DNA of 64,000 nt. Source: Comamonas koreensis. GTDB taxonomy: Bacteria > Pseudomonadota > Gammaproteobacteria > Burkholderiales > Burkholderiaceae_C. The stretch is from contig NZ_CP043575.1 of assembly GCF_014076495.1 (NCBI RefSeq), forward strand, positions 4,836,001 through 4,900,000, written 5' to 3'. The position numbers and the translations under genes were made by a program. The notes under the pieces were generated by a model. That model was not told the origin of the DNA, searched no databases, and saw only the letters and a list, made by a program, of their open reading frames with translations. Below, piece after piece: positions 1 to 8,846 of this stretch; the stretch's first letter is position 1, and every line of letters starts with the position of its first letter.

Positions 1-143
1 GCGCGGATATCCGCCAGCGCGCGCGCCAGATGGCTGTCATCCAGACCAAAAGGCGTCAGCAGCAGGCTGCGCGCTATATCCAGTCGTTGTTCGGTAGAAG
101 CCGCCAGCGGCTTGGCCACAGCAAGGTCAAAAGGTGCATTCAT
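1..143 (-). CDS. tldD: TldD metalloprotease homologue, N-terminal fragment (runs off window)
   Basis: Only the first 47 codons lie in the window; the gene continues beyond base 1. The reading starts ATG at 143 and gives MNAPFDLAVAKPL followed by an LLLTPFGLDDSHLARAL segment. From memory this closely matches the N-terminus of betaproteobacterial TldD, where LLxPFGLDE precedes the conserved region. TldD works with TldE/PmbA as a zinc protease that trims modified peptides and degrades unfolded chains. The zinc site is not visible here. The gene lies 146 bp downstream of rodA on the same strand. The assignment rests on a short stretch and on position, so it is moderate. Confidence 0.62.
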   Translation of the reverse strand, partial: MNAPFDLAVAKPLAASTEQRLDIARSLLLTPFGLDDSHLARALADIR

Positions 144-289
144 ACAGGCGATTTTAGGGCTTGCGCAATGGCCGTGGGCCCATGCGTTGATTTGCGGCGG
201 CCAGCAAGCCAGCAGCCACCTATCCCGTATCTGCGGCTGGCGGGGGTGTTTTCAATGGCAGAGCCCATTAAAGCCCGCCGCAACGGGGC

Positions 290-1462
290 TCATAGGCGCG
301 GCGCCTGCTCCCGCGCCAGCTGGCGCTGCGATCGGGCGACCGACATCAAGATCCCCAGCGCCAGCCCCAGGGTGACCATGGCCGTGCCCCCATAGCTGAC
401 AAAGGGCAGGGGCACACCCACCACCGGCAGGATGCCGCTGACCATGCCCATGTTGACGAAGGCGTAGGTGAAAAAGATCATCGCCACCGCTCCGGCCATC
501 AGGCGGCCAAACAAGGTGGGCGCGCGCATCGCAATGGCCAGGCCGCGCCAGACCAGCAGCAGGAAGAAAAAGATCAGCAGCAGGTTGCCGGCCAGGCCGA
601 ACTCTTCGGAAAACGCGGCAAAGATAAAGTCCGTGGTGCGCTCGGGGATGAACTCCAGATGGGTCTGCGTGCCGGCCATGAAGCCCTTGCCCATGAAGCC
701 GCCCGAACCGATGGCAATCATTCCCTGGATGATGTGAAAGCCTTTGCCCAGCGGGTCCCGGGTCGGGTCGAGCAAGGTGCAGACGCGTTGGCGCTGGTAC
801 TCATGCAACACCACCAGATCCATGCCGTCTTCGCAAAGGTGGTGGCCATAGATGGCAATCAGCAGCAGGCCGATGACGCCAATCAGCACCGGCGGGATGA
901 TCAGTTTCCAGGACAGGCCGGCAAAATAGATTACCGCCAGGCCCGCAGCCATCACCAGCAGCGATGTTCCCAGGTCGGGCTGCTTCATGATCAGGCCGAC
1001 CGGGATGACGAGAATCGCAAACGCGACGACAAAATCGGCCGGGCGCAAGGCGCCTTCGCGGCGCTGGAACCACCAGGCCAGCATCAGCGGCATCGCAATC
1101 TTCAGCAGCTCACTGGGCTGGATGACTATGCCCAGATTCACCCAGCGCTGCGCACCCTTCTTCGTGATGCCAAACAGCGCCACGGCGATCAACAACGCAA
1201 CGCCCAAGCCATACAGCGGCAGCGCAAAGCTGGCCAACCGGTGCGGCGGGATCTGCGACACCACCAGCAAGATGCCCAGCGCCAGCAGCATATTGCGGCC
1301 ATGGTCGGAGAAGCGGGTGCCATGGTCGAAACCGGCGGAATACATGGCCGTCAGTCCGATGGCTGCCAGGGCGCCGATGATGAAGATCAGCGGCCAGTCA
1401 TAACCGCGCAGCATCGGCATGAGACGCTGGAACAGATTCGGTTTATCAAGAACTTCGGACAT
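290..1462 (-). CDS. rodA: RodA peptidoglycan glycosyltransferase (SEDS family)
   Basis: RodA is the SEDS-family lipid II polymerase of the elongation machinery and works with PBP2 in the inner membrane. The protein is about 390 residues with about ten hydrophobic segments. It shows the SEDS hallmarks: GYDWPL near the N-terminus, KGAQRW near residue 105, QPSEL, KQPDLGTS, and a C-terminal PFVSYGGTAM stretch. I place the start at the second ATG (1462, MSEVLDKP), which is common in relatives; an in-frame ATG at 1471 is also possible and neither has a strong ribosome site. No mreBCD or mrdA partners are visible nearby. tldD follows on the same strand and a yqiA-like gene diverges upstream. A second SEDS gene, ftsW, lies at 17028-18296; this one is called RodA because of its context and its QPSEL/KGAQRW variants. 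Confidence 0.93.
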   Translation of the reverse strand: MSEVLDKPNLFQRLMPMLRGYDWPLIFIIGALAAIGLTAMYSAGFDHGTRFSDHGRNMLLALGILLVVSQIPPHRLASFALPLYGLGVALLIAVALFGITKKGAQRWVNLGIVIQPSELLKIAMPLMLAWWFQRREGALRPADFVVAFAILVIPVGLIMKQPDLGTSLLVMAAGLAVIYFAGLSWKLIIPPVLIGVIGLLLIAIYGHHLCEDGMDLVVLHEYQRQRVCTLLDPTRDPLGKGFHIIQGMIAIGSGGFMGKGFMAGTQTHLEFIPERTTDFIFAAFSEEFGLAGNLLLIFFFLLLVWRGLAIAMRAPTLFGRLMAGAVAMIFFTYAFVNMGMVSGILPVVGVPLPFVSYGGTAMVTLGLALGILMSVARSQRQLAREQAPRL

Positions 1463-1613
1463 GGCCGCCATTATCTCTGCTTGGCACAGAATGGCCGCCA
1501 GCGCTAGCGGTAAAGACCGGTTTTACCTGTGTCACCCGAACCAAATCAATTCAACAAAACAACTAAGGTTGTCAACGCCTTAGCAGTGGTGGCCTCGGCG
1601 CTATCATTTGCGC

Positions 1614-2204
1614 ATGACGACCACCCACTTGCTCTACCTGCACGGCTTTCGCTCCTCCCCCCAATCGGCCAAGGCCCAGCGCCTGCAGCGCCATATCGAA
1701 GACAACCACCCGCACGTGGTGTGGTCAGCCCCCCAGTTGCCCGCCTCGCCCCGGCAAGCGGCCGATCTGCTGCTGCAAACCACCCGCAGCTGGGCCGGCC
1801 TGCCACCCGAGAGCCTGGCGGTTGTCGGCTCCTCGCTGGGCGGCTTTTATGCCAGCTGGGTGGCCCAGCAGCTGCGCTGCAAGAGCGTGATGATCAACCC
1901 CTCGACAACGCCCTGGGTCACCTTGGCGCAGCACCTGGGCGAGCAAACGGCCTGGCACAACCCGGAAGAATCCTTTTACTTCCGCCCGGAATACCTGGAC
2001 GAGCTGCAGGCGCTGAACGTCAACGGCCAGCCCCCTGCCGCCGCACAGCTGCTGATTGCCGCCATGGGCGACGAGGTACTGCACTGGCAGGACATGGTCG
2101 CGCGCTACCCCGCCGCTCAGCTGCTGCTGGACGAGGGCAGCGACCATGCGCTGTCCAACTTCGAGAGCTATCTGCCGCAGATCGACAAGTTTCTGGGCTG
2201 GTAA
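1614..2204 (+). CDS. YqiA/YcfP-type alpha/beta-hydrolase (small esterase)
   Basis: This 196-residue protein has the compact YqiA/UPF0227 esterase fold. It starts with a beta strand and HGFRSSP (residues 9-15, oxyanion side). A nucleophile elbow GSSLGGFYA follows near residue 68. An Asp (GDEV) and a catalytic His (GSDHAL, near residue 180) come late in the chain, as the family requires. The length fits YqiA (about 190 residues). The start is the ATG at 1614; a TTG lies two codons upstream. In Comamonadaceae this gene often sits before the RNB-family nuclease, as here (gap about 105 bp). The natural substrate is unknown; E. coli YqiA hydrolyses short-chain esters. Confidence 0.85.
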   Translation: MTTTHLLYLHGFRSSPQSAKAQRLQRHIEDNHPHVVWSAPQLPASPRQAADLLLQTTRSWAGLPPESLAVVGSSLGGFYASWVAQQLRCKSVMINPSTTPWVTLAQHLGEQTAWHNPEESFYFRPEYLDELQALNVNGQPPAAAQLLIAAMGDEVLHWQDMVARYPAAQLLLDEGSDHALSNFESYLPQIDKFLGW

Positions 2205-2309
2205 AAACCAGCGCCGGCTGGCCCGCCCGCGATGGGCCAGCCAGAACCCCCACGCAAAAAACCCTGTAGCCGCGCCCCGGCACCACCCAGCATGGGAAAA
2301 TGCGCGGCT

Positions 2310-4376
2310 ATGTATGCACTGTTTGACGACGCTGGCAAATTTCTGGCCGGCCGTATCCTCTCCGAAGCTGAGAGCTCCGCCCAAATTGAATTGGACTCCG
2401 GCAAACGGGTCAAGGTCAAAGCAGCGAACCTGCTTCTTAAATTTGACAAGCCCACACCTGCCGAGCTGATCGCGCAGGCGCAAACCCTGTCGGCGGACAT
2501 CGACCCCCAGCTGGCCTGGGAGTTTGCGCCCGAGCAGGAGTTTGGCTTTGCCGACCTGGCGCGCGACTACTTCTCGGAGAACGCCTCGATCGCCGAACAG
2601 GTGGCAGCGCTCTTCACCTTGTTCGAAGCCCCGCACTACTTCCGCCGCGCCGGCAAGGGCCGCTTCAAGAAGGCACCGGCCGAGATCGTGCAGCAAGCGC
2701 TGGCCGCCATCGAGAAAAAAGCCCAGATCCAGGCGCAGATCGACGGCTGGGCAGCCGAGCTCGTCAACGGCGAGTGCCCCGCGCCTGTGCAGCAGCAGCT
2801 CTACAAGATCTTGTTTCGCCCTGACAAGAACGCGCCCGAGTACAAGGCCGTGGTCGAAGCCAGCCGCAAGGCGCAGCTCGCGCCGCTGGCGCTGCTGCAA
2901 CAGGCCGGCGCTATCGACTCGTCCTACCAGTTCCACTGGCAGCGCTTTTTGTTCGACAACTTCCCCAAGGGCACGGGCTTTCCGGCCGTCACGGCGCCAC
3001 TGCCGCCAGCCGATCTGCCGCTGGCCACGGTGGAGGCCTACTCCATCGACGACTCGGCCACGACCGAAATCGACGATGCGCTGTCGGTACAGGGCCTGGG
3101 CACCGGCCAGGTGATTGTTGGCGTGCACATTGCCGCGCCAGGTCTCGCGATTGAGCCGGGCTCGGCGCTCGACCATCTGGGCCGCAGCCGCTACTCCACC
3201 GTCTACATGCCGGGCTACAAGGTCACGATGCTGCCCGACGAAGTGGTGCAGATCTACACCCTGGATGAGGGCCGCGCCAACCCGGCCGTCTCGCTATACG
3301 TCACCTACGACGAAGCCACGCTGGAAGTGCTGAACAAGGAAACCCGCTTGGAGCGCGTGCCGGTGGTTAGCAACTTCCGCTACGACAAGCTCGACCACAT
3401 CGCCACCGAAGCCTGGCTGACCGACCCGGCGCTGCAGGTCGAGGACACGCCCCAGCCGCTGCTGGACAAGCGCGACGAGCTGAGCTTTCTCTACCGCCTC
3501 TCGCGCCACCTCAAGGCCGGCCGCGAAGTGGTGCGCGGCAAGCCCGAGAACTTCAACCGCCCGGACTACAACTTCCGCCTGCAAGGCAATGGCGACCAGG
3601 TGCCCAACGGCAGCGAGACCGTGCAGATCTCCGTGCGCAAGCGCGGCGCACCGCTCGATCTGATCGTGGCCGAGGCGGCCATCGTCGCCAACAGCAGCTG
3701 GGGCCAGTTGCTGGCCGACTATGGCGTGCCCGGCATCTACCGCAGCCAGGCAAGCCTGGCACCCGGCATCAAGGTGCGCATGTCCACCAAGGCCTTGCCA
3801 CATGCCGGCATCGGCGTCAAAAGCTATGTCTGGGCCACGTCGCCGCTGCGCCGCTACACCGACCTGGTCAACCAGTGGCAGATCATCGCCTGCGCGCGCC
3901 ATGGCGCCACCGCCGCCCTGGTAGCCCCGTTCAAGCCCAAGGATGCGGAGCTGTTCTCCATCATCAGCGGCTTTGATGCCGCCTACAGCGCCTACAACGG
4001 CTACCAGGCCGGCATGGAGCGCTACTGGACCTTGAAATACCTGGCGCAGAACAGCATCAGTGACCTCACTGCAACAGTTATGAAGGAAGGCCCGGCAGGC
4101 AGCATGCTCGTGCGTGCAGATGAACTACCATTGGTGTTTCCGGTGCTGGGCGCGCAGAGTTTGCCGCGTGGTGCCCAGGTCCGGGTCAAGCTCGGCGAGA
4201 TCGACGAGATCACGCTGGATGTGACCGGAACCGTGCTGGAGAGACTGGACGACGAACAGGCCAACCAGGCCGAGACAGAGTCGCCAGAAGACGAGGAGGA
4301 GGCTGTGGCTGGGCCCATCGCAATCGCGGTGGACATGGGCGACGGTGAGGACGCGGCGACTACAAAAACCGATTAA
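2310..4376 (+). CDS. RNB-domain exoribonuclease (RNase II/R-like)
   Basis: A 688-residue member of the RNase II superfamily, degrading RNA 3' to 5'. The catalytic RNB core is recognised by SIDDSATTEIDDALS (around residues 244-258), whose aspartates bind the catalytic metals, and by HIAAPG, MLP and the later SPLRRYTDLVNQ motif. The N-terminal 200 residues and the C-terminal acidic tail differ from canonical RNase R, and I see no lysine-rich tail. It is probably the betaproteobacterial RNB subgroup rather than a true RNase R. I chose ATG 2310 (MYALFDD). In-frame ATGs at 2292 and 2232 would add residues of low-complexity composition. The TonB-like gene begins 9 bp downstream, suggesting co-transcription. 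Confidence 0.9.
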   Translation: MYALFDDAGKFLAGRILSEAESSAQIELDSGKRVKVKAANLLLKFDKPTPAELIAQAQTLSADIDPQLAWEFAPEQEFGFADLARDYFSENASIAEQVAALFTLFEAPHYFRRAGKGRFKKAPAEIVQQALAAIEKKAQIQAQIDGWAAELVNGECPAPVQQQLYKILFRPDKNAPEYKAVVEASRKAQLAPLALLQQAGAIDSSYQFHWQRFLFDNFPKGTGFPAVTAPLPPADLPLATVEAYSIDDSATTEIDDALSVQGLGTGQVIVGVHIAAPGLAIEPGSALDHLGRSRYSTVYMPGYKVTMLPDEVVQIYTLDEGRANPAVSLYVTYDEATLEVLNKETRLERVPVVSNFRYDKLDHIATEAWLTDPALQVEDTPQPLLDKRDELSFLYRLSRHLKAGREVVRGKPENFNRPDYNFRLQGNGDQVPNGSETVQISVRKRGAPLDLIVAEAAIVANSSWGQLLADYGVPGIYRSQASLAPGIKVRMSTKALPHAGIGVKSYVWATSPLRRYTDLVNQWQIIACARHGATAALVAPFKPKDAELFSIISGFDAAYSAYNGYQAGMERYWTLKYLAQNSISDLTATVMKEGPAGSMLVRADELPLVFPVLGAQSLPRGAQVRVKLGEIDEITLDVTGTVLERLDDEQANQAETESPEDEEEAVAGPIAIAVDMGDGEDAATTKTD

Positions 4377-4385
4377 CCCGGAACC

Positions 4386-5258
4386 GTGAAGTTTTTCCAA
4401 TTTCTTCGATCGCTGTCCACGCTGCAACTGGCGCTGGCTGTGTCTGTGCTGGTGCACGCTGCCATCTTGAGCATCCGCTTTGTCGACCCCCAGGCCTTTG
4501 ACCGGGTGTTCGAGGACACCCCGCTCGAAGTGATTCTGGTCAACGCCAAGTCCAACGACGCCCCGCCTGACAAGGCCCAGGCCGTCGCCCAGGCCAACCT
4601 GGCCGGTGGTGGTGAATCGGCCAACAGCCAGGAGCGCGCCACAAGCCCCATGCCCTACTCGGCCATCACCAACATGGGGGATGACTTTGAAGAGCGCCAG
4701 CGCCAGCTCGATGCCATGCAGGCCCAGCAGATGCAACTGCTGGCCGACCTGCGCAACCAGCTGGCCCAGTACCAGCCGCCCGATACGCGCAAGGCCAGCG
4801 CCTCGCAGGCAGAGGTCGAGCAGGAAGAAAAGCACCAGCAGCTGCTCAAGATGCTCGCCGAGATCGAAAAGCGCATCCACGAAGAAAACGCCCGCCCCAA
4901 GAAGCGCTACATCAGCCCCGCCACACGCGAGGAAGTGTTCGCCATCTACTACGACCAGCTGCGCCGCAAGGTCGAGGACCGGGGCACCAACAACTTCCCC
5001 GAAGCCGGTGGCCGCAAGCTCTATGGTGAGCTGGTGATGATCATGACCGTCAACCACGACGGCCGGGTGCTGGGCACCGAGGTCTACAAAAGCTCGGGCA
5101 ACCAGCAACTCGACCGCCGGGCCGAGGCCATCGCCGTCAGCAGTGGCCCCTTTGGCCACTTTGGCCCCGCGCTGCGCGCCAAGGCCGACCAGATTGCCGT
5201 CGTCTCCAAATTCCGCTTCACCCGCGAGCAGACATTGGAAACGGCCAATTTGCAGTAA
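4386..5258 (+). CDS. TonB-family periplasmic energy-transducer-like protein
   Basis: A 290-residue protein with one N-terminal membrane anchor (LALAVSVLVHAAILSI, residues 18-33). A long charged, Gln-rich probable coiled coil spans residues 98-165. A C-terminal TonB-like domain begins near residue 185 with LRRKVEDRG and ends with VVSKFRFTRE. Known TonB proteins couple the ExbBD motor to outer-membrane receptors, but the proline-rich linker of classical TonB is largely missing and exbB/exbD are absent here. A related cell-envelope role is therefore equally possible. The start is GTG at 4386, 9 bp after the nuclease gene stops. aroE follows, giving an apparent nuclease-tonB-aroE-mtgA-ruvC transcription unit. 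Confidence 0.78.
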   Translation: MKFFQFLRSLSTLQLALAVSVLVHAAILSIRFVDPQAFDRVFEDTPLEVILVNAKSNDAPPDKAQAVAQANLAGGGESANSQERATSPMPYSAITNMGDDFEERQRQLDAMQAQQMQLLADLRNQLAQYQPPDTRKASASQAEVEQEEKHQQLLKMLAEIEKRIHEENARPKKRYISPATREEVFAIYYDQLRRKVEDRGTNNFPEAGGRKLYGELVMIMTVNHDGRVLGTEVYKSSGNQQLDRRAEAIAVSSGPFGHFGPALRAKADQIAVVSKFRFTREQTLETANLQ

Positions 5259-5393
5259 AGTGGCAGGCGCTTGAGCGCCATGCTGGCGGGCCCCCGTTGC
5301 GCCGCCACCGGGTGCCCAGCGCATGCCCTTTTTTCTGCCATGCGCGGTCAGCGCCTTCAGCGCGCAGCCGCCACGGCCCAGGCCCTTACGACC

Positions 5394-6239
5394 ATGTCCC
5401 TTCCAGACCGCTATTGCGTGATGGGCAACCCGATTGCCCACAGCCGCTCACCCCGCATCCACACGCTGTTTGCGCAGCTGACCGACCAGGCGCTGGTCTA
5501 TGAGGCTGAGCTGGTGGCACTGGATGGTTTTGACGCGGCCCTGCGCCACCTGGTGCAGGCCGGTACCCGGGGCATGAATGTGACCGTGCCCTTCAAGCTC
5601 GACGCCGCGCGCCTGGCCGACAGCCGCAGCGAGCGCGTGCTGCGTGCGGGTGCGGCCAACACCTTGGTGGTAGGCGCCGATGGCGGCATTCACGCCGACA
5701 ACACCGATGGCCTGGGCCTGGTGGCCGATATCGTGCGCAATGCTGGCGTTGCACTGGCCGGCCAGCGCGTGCTGCTGCTGGGCGCCGGCGGCGCTGCTGC
5801 CGGCGCGCTGGCGCCGCTCATGGCCCAGGCACCGGCGCTGCTCGTGGTCTGCAACCGCACCCACGCCAAGGCGCAGGATTTGGTGGACCAGCATGCCGAC
5901 CTGGTCCAGGGCTCGGCCACCCAGTTGCAAGCAGTCGAGGCGGGCGCACTCGATGGCCTCTTCGATGTCGTCATCAACGCCACCGCCAGCAGCCTCCAAG
6001 GCGCGGCCATCCCGGTGCCCGGCGCGCTGCTGCGCGCTGGCGCACTGGCCTACGACATGATGTACGGCCCCGCTGCCCAGCCCTTTTTGCAGTGGGCCGC
6101 GCAGCACGGCGCCCAGGGCCGCGATGGCCTGGGCATGCTGGTCGAGCAAGCGGCCGAGGCCTTTGCGCTGTGGCGCGGCGTGCGCCCCCCCTCCCAGCCG
6201 GTGCTGGCGCAGCTGCGCAGCGAACTGGCCGCCCACTGA
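5394..6239 (+). CDS. aroE: Shikimate dehydrogenase (NADP+)
   Basis: AroE reduces 3-dehydroshikimate to shikimate in the aromatic amino acid pathway. The protein has 281 residues, the family size. It begins YCVMGNPIAHSRSPRIH (shikimate-binding serines). MNVTVPFK carries the catalytic lysine near residue 70, DNTDGLGL follows, and the dinucleotide loop GAGGAAAGAL sits near residue 134. A C-terminal DGLGMLVEQAAEAF motif is present. I start at ATG 5394 because AroE alignments begin within a few residues of YCVMGNP. An in-frame ATG at 5271 would add 41 residues unlike the family. mtgA follows after 56 bp. Confidence 0.95.
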   Translation: MSLPDRYCVMGNPIAHSRSPRIHTLFAQLTDQALVYEAELVALDGFDAALRHLVQAGTRGMNVTVPFKLDAARLADSRSERVLRAGAANTLVVGADGGIHADNTDGLGLVADIVRNAGVALAGQRVLLLGAGGAAAGALAPLMAQAPALLVVCNRTHAKAQDLVDQHADLVQGSATQLQAVEAGALDGLFDVVINATASSLQGAAIPVPGALLRAGALAYDMMYGPAAQPFLQWAAQHGAQGRDGLGMLVEQAAEAFALWRGVRPPSQPVLAQLRSELAAH

Positions 6240-6295
6240 GCGCAAGCGCTGATGGTCTCCAGCCCTCTTCCCGCCTTAGCCCGCAGGACCCGCCG

Positions 6296-7084
6296 ATGAA
6301 AGCGATTGCGCGCTGGATCGGCTGGGCACTGCTGCTGGGCATCGCGCTGCAGCTGTTCTTTGTCGCCCGCATCGCAATGATGGCCAGTGTGGACCCGGCG
6401 TCGACCGCCTTTGAGCGCAGCGAAGCCTGGCGCCAGCTGCGCCAGGACGGGCGCCTGCACTGGCGCCAGCAATGGCAGCCCTTGTCGCAGATATCGGTCA
6501 ACCTGCAGCGCGCGGTGATCGCCTCCGAGGACGACGACTTTGTCAACCACGATGGCGTGCTCTGGGATGCAATTGAAAAGGCCCGCGCGCGCAATGCCAA
6601 GGCCATAGAGCGCGCCGAGCAGCGCCGGGAAAAGGCCCTGGCACGCGCCCAGGCCCAGGCCGAGCGGCGTGGCGAGGCCTTTGACCCCAGCGCAGTGCAA
6701 GCCGGCCCGCCCGCCAAGATCATGGGCGGCTCCACCATCACCCAGCAGCTGGCCAAGAACCTGTTGCTGTCGTCGGAGCGCAGCCTGCTGCGCAAAGGCC
6801 AGGAGCTGCTGCTGACCTACACCCTGGAGTTCCTGCTGAGCAAGCAGCGCATTCTGGAGCTGTACCTGAACCATGCCGAATGGGGCGATGGCGTGTTTGG
6901 CGCCGAGGCCGCCGCCCAGCGCTACTTTGGCAAACCGGCCGCCCAGCTGAGCGCCTATGAAGCGGCGCGCCTGGCCGTCATGCTGCCCAACCCCAAGGGC
7001 GCCGACAAGAACCCCAACTCTGCCTACCTCAACCGCCGCACAACCACCATCGCGGCACGCATGCGCTATGCTGAGCTCCCCTGA
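6296..7084 (+). CDS. mtgA: Monofunctional biosynthetic peptidoglycan glycosyltransferase MtgA
   Basis: This GT51-family enzyme polymerises lipid II into glycan strands in the inner membrane. A membrane anchor (GWALLLGIALQLFFVA) occupies residues 8-23. The catalytic motif ASEDDDFVNHDG (residues 76-87) carries the general-base Glu. GGSTITQQLAKNL, RKGQELL, RILELYLN, WGDGVFGAEAAAQRYF and AARLAVMLPNP follow in family order. An insertion of about 45 charged residues (Arg/Ala/Glu/Gln-rich) separates the first motif from GGSTITQQ; E. coli MtgA has only a short linker there. The start is ATG 6296. ruvC begins 33 bp downstream on the same strand. Confidence 0.93.
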   Translation: MKAIARWIGWALLLGIALQLFFVARIAMMASVDPASTAFERSEAWRQLRQDGRLHWRQQWQPLSQISVNLQRAVIASEDDDFVNHDGVLWDAIEKARARNAKAIERAEQRREKALARAQAQAERRGEAFDPSAVQAGPPAKIMGGSTITQQLAKNLLLSSERSLLRKGQELLLTYTLEFLLSKQRILELYLNHAEWGDGVFGAEAAAQRYFGKPAAQLSAYEAARLAVMLPNPKGADKNPNSAYLNRRTTTIAARMRYAELP

Positions 7085-7117
7085 CCGGCAACCCCTCCGC
7101 CACCCGTTTTAAACCGC

Positions 7118-7666
7118 ATGAGAATCCTTGGCATCGACCCTGGCCTGCAGACCACCGGCTTTGGCGTCATCGACGTCGATGGCCAGCGTCTGTCCTATGT
7201 GGCCAGCGGCACCATCCGCACCACCACGCTGAACCTGGGTGACCTGCCCGGCCGCCTGAAGATGATCTTTGACGGTATCTGCGAAGTCAGCCAGCGCTAC
7301 CAGCCCGACATGGCCTCGGTGGAAATCGTGTTCGTCAACGTCAACCCCCAGTCCACCTTGCTGCTGGGCCAGGCCCGGGGCTGCGCGCTGACGGCGCTGG
7401 TGTCGCAGAACCTGCCAGTTGCCGAGTACACCGCACTGCAGATGAAAAAAGCCGTGGTCGGCCATGGGCGCGCTGCCAAGAACCAGATCCAGGAGATGGT
7501 GCGCCGCCTGCTGCAGCTGCCTGGCCTGCCCGGCACCGATGCGGCCGATGCGCTGGGCCTGGCGATCACCCACGCCCATGCGGGCCTGGCGATGGCGCGC
7601 ATGGCCGAGGCCAGCCCCTTGCAACGCCGCCAGCACGCGATGTACAAGGCCGGGCGCAGCTACTAG
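7118..7666 (+). CDS. ruvC: Holliday junction endodeoxyribonuclease RuvC
   Basis: RuvC resolves Holliday junctions made during recombination, cutting both strands symmetrically in partnership with RuvAB. The protein is 182 residues. It opens with [17 protein letters not shown] (first catalytic Asp, residue 7). The catalytic Glu is in SVEIVFVN near residue 68, and the last acidic pair is in [14 protein letters not shown] near residues 139-142. All four acidic ligands expected for the RNase H-like fold are present. ruvA and ruvB are not in the window. The gene ends a plus-strand run and faces the convergent rcnB-like gene. Confidence 0.96.
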   Translation: MRILGIDPGLQTTGFGVIDVDGQRLSYVASGTIRTTTLNLGDLPGRLKMIFDGICEVSQRYQPDMASVEIVFVNVNPQSTLLLGQARGCALTALVSQNLPVAEYTALQMKKAVVGHGRAAKNQIQEMVRRLLQLPGLPGTDAADALGLAITHAHAGLAMARMAEASPLQRRQHAMYKAGRSY

Positions 7667-7724
7667 GCAAGAACCCACCGGTGCCTCTGCGGCCTGGTGA
7701 GCCACCCCGCCTGCAGCGCGCAGG

Positions 7725-7760
7725 CAAAAAAAAACCTGTGCATCGCTAGCGCGCACAGGT
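7725..7760 (-). terminator. Rho-independent terminator of the rcnB-like gene
   Basis: Read on the minus strand, ACCTGTGC pairs with GCACAGGT (8 bp, 7753-7760 with 7734-7741) around an 11-nt loop. It is followed by a run of nine T residues. The element lies downstream of the minus-strand gene ending at 7920 and after the convergent ruvC. The remaining bases up to 7919 contain a further imperfect inverted repeat around GGCGCC but no gene that I can support. Confidence 0.8.
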
Positions 7761-7919
7761 CTGGCCGGCTACAGGCTCCTTATGCGTGGATCCGTGCGCT
7801 CCGTGAAGCAGCGCTCGGCACAAGGTGCAACCACCAAAGTAAGCTTTGGAGCGAGGCGCCACACAAAGGTTCGTTGTGGGCGCCATGCAAACCCTCAATT
7901 ATCGCGACTTCGCAGCGGC

Positions 7920-8405
7920 TCAATAACCATTGATGACAATATTGGCGATCAGGCCTGTGCCAATGGCGATCAGCAGGTAGTCACCGCCATACTGGATCCA
8001 TTGGTAGCCCCGGGGTGGCGCGCTGAGCCGGTGGCCGCGCCAATCGCCGACCACATAGCTGTAGCCACGGTACGGTGCTGGCACATAGCCGCCCCGGTAC
8101 CAGTCATTGCGCGGGCCGATGCCACGGCCCCGGTCCGGCACAACCACGACACGGGGAGGTGGATGGTGGTCATGGCGGTACTCACGGCGCTGCTGCTCGC
8201 GGTAGCGGCGGTCCCGCTCGCGTTCGCGCTCCCAGCGGCGGTGGTCGGCATGGTCGCGCCGGTCATCGCGCTGGTAATGGCGGTCACCATGGCGTCCATC
8301 GGGCTGGGCCTGTGCAGGCGCGCTAAAAGCCAGGGCGCCGGCCAATGCCAGGGCCAGGCTGCCCATGCTGGCCAGGCGGCTAAAACGGCTTCGGTGCTTG
8401 TTCAT
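7920..8405 (-). CDS. RcnB-family secreted protein
   Basis: A 161-residue secreted protein. It has a clear Sec signal peptide (LASMGSLALALAGALAFSAPAQAQ, cleaved near residue 34). A very Arg/His/Asp-rich low-complexity stretch follows (residues 36-85). The C-terminal RcnB domain contains YRGGYVPAPYRG, VGDWRGHRLSAPPRGYQW and a hydrophobic end (YLLIAIGTGLIANIVI). E. coli RcnB modulates nickel/cobalt export in the periplasm; the His/Asp-rich segment here could bind metals, but no rcnA exporter is adjacent. ATG 8405 is chosen because AAGGA lies at good spacing upstream. An ATG at 8492 would put the signal peptide internally. Confidence 0.82.
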   Translation of the reverse strand: MNKHRSRFSRLASMGSLALALAGALAFSAPAQAQPDGRHGDRHYQRDDRRDHADHRRWERERERDRRYREQQRREYRHDHHPPPRVVVVPDRGRGIGPRNDWYRGGYVPAPYRGYSYVVGDWRGHRLSAPPRGYQWIQYGGDYLLIAIGTGLIANIVINGY

Positions 8406-8656
8406 GACGGAATCCTTTCTGATGAACCAGCGGCTGCTGGTGCGAGCGGCAAGCATGCCCCCATGCAGATTTAACGCCTGTCGGCGCGCCACCGTTTACC
8501 CGCAGCTGGATCACCGGGCTGGGATGTGTCATTTGTAAAGTGGGGGAAGAGGCGGCAAAGCCGCATGGACAGTGGGCGGGACCGGTAACGGACCGGCCGG
8601 GCGCAGGCCGGGGTTTACCGCACTTTACCTGCCGCGCAGAATGCCAAAGACCGGTT

Positions 8657-8833
8657 TTAGACCATGCGGCCCACAAAGAGCACCGCAAAGAACGCCAGGC
8701 CTGCGACCACGGTCCATTTGATCAGCAGCAGGGACCACTGGCGGTAGCGGCGCTGGCCGGTGCCCAGGTAAAAGCAAAAGCTGAGGGCCGCCATCAGCAC
8801 CAGCAGCATGAAGATCCAGCGAAACAGCAGCAT
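8657..8833 (-). CDS. Small two-helix membrane protein downstream of lpxC
   Basis: A 58-residue protein with two hydrophobic helices: MLLFRWIFMLLVLMAALSF (residues 1-19) and IKWTVVAGLAFFAVLFV (residues 38-54). They are joined by a basic loop, GTGQRRYRQW. Start ATG 8833 lies 13 nt after the lpxC stop, with an AAGG sequence upstream, so it is very probably the last gene of the lpxC transcript. The helix-basic loop-helix layout and the position behind lpxC recur in Comamonadaceae as far as I recall. The function is unknown. The next 250 bases, up to the rcnB-like start, hold no supported gene. Confidence 0.72.
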   Translation of the reverse strand: MLLFRWIFMLLVLMAALSFCFYLGTGQRRYRQWSLLLIKWTVVAGLAFFAVLFVGRMV

Positions 8834-8846
8834 CCCGGGCGCGGCC

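Noticed and set aside
1725..3176. A 483-codon minus-strand open frame opposite the RNB nuclease gene
   Set aside because: It is antisense to a clearly homologous exoribonuclease. Its Arg/Gln/Val-rich composition is the usual GC-rich shadow and it shows no motif or ribosome site.
4125..5441. A 438-codon minus-strand open frame across the TonB-like gene
   Set aside because: It is antisense to an ORF with a signal-anchor and TonB-like domain; the composition (His/Leu/Val-rich) is typical of shadow frames.
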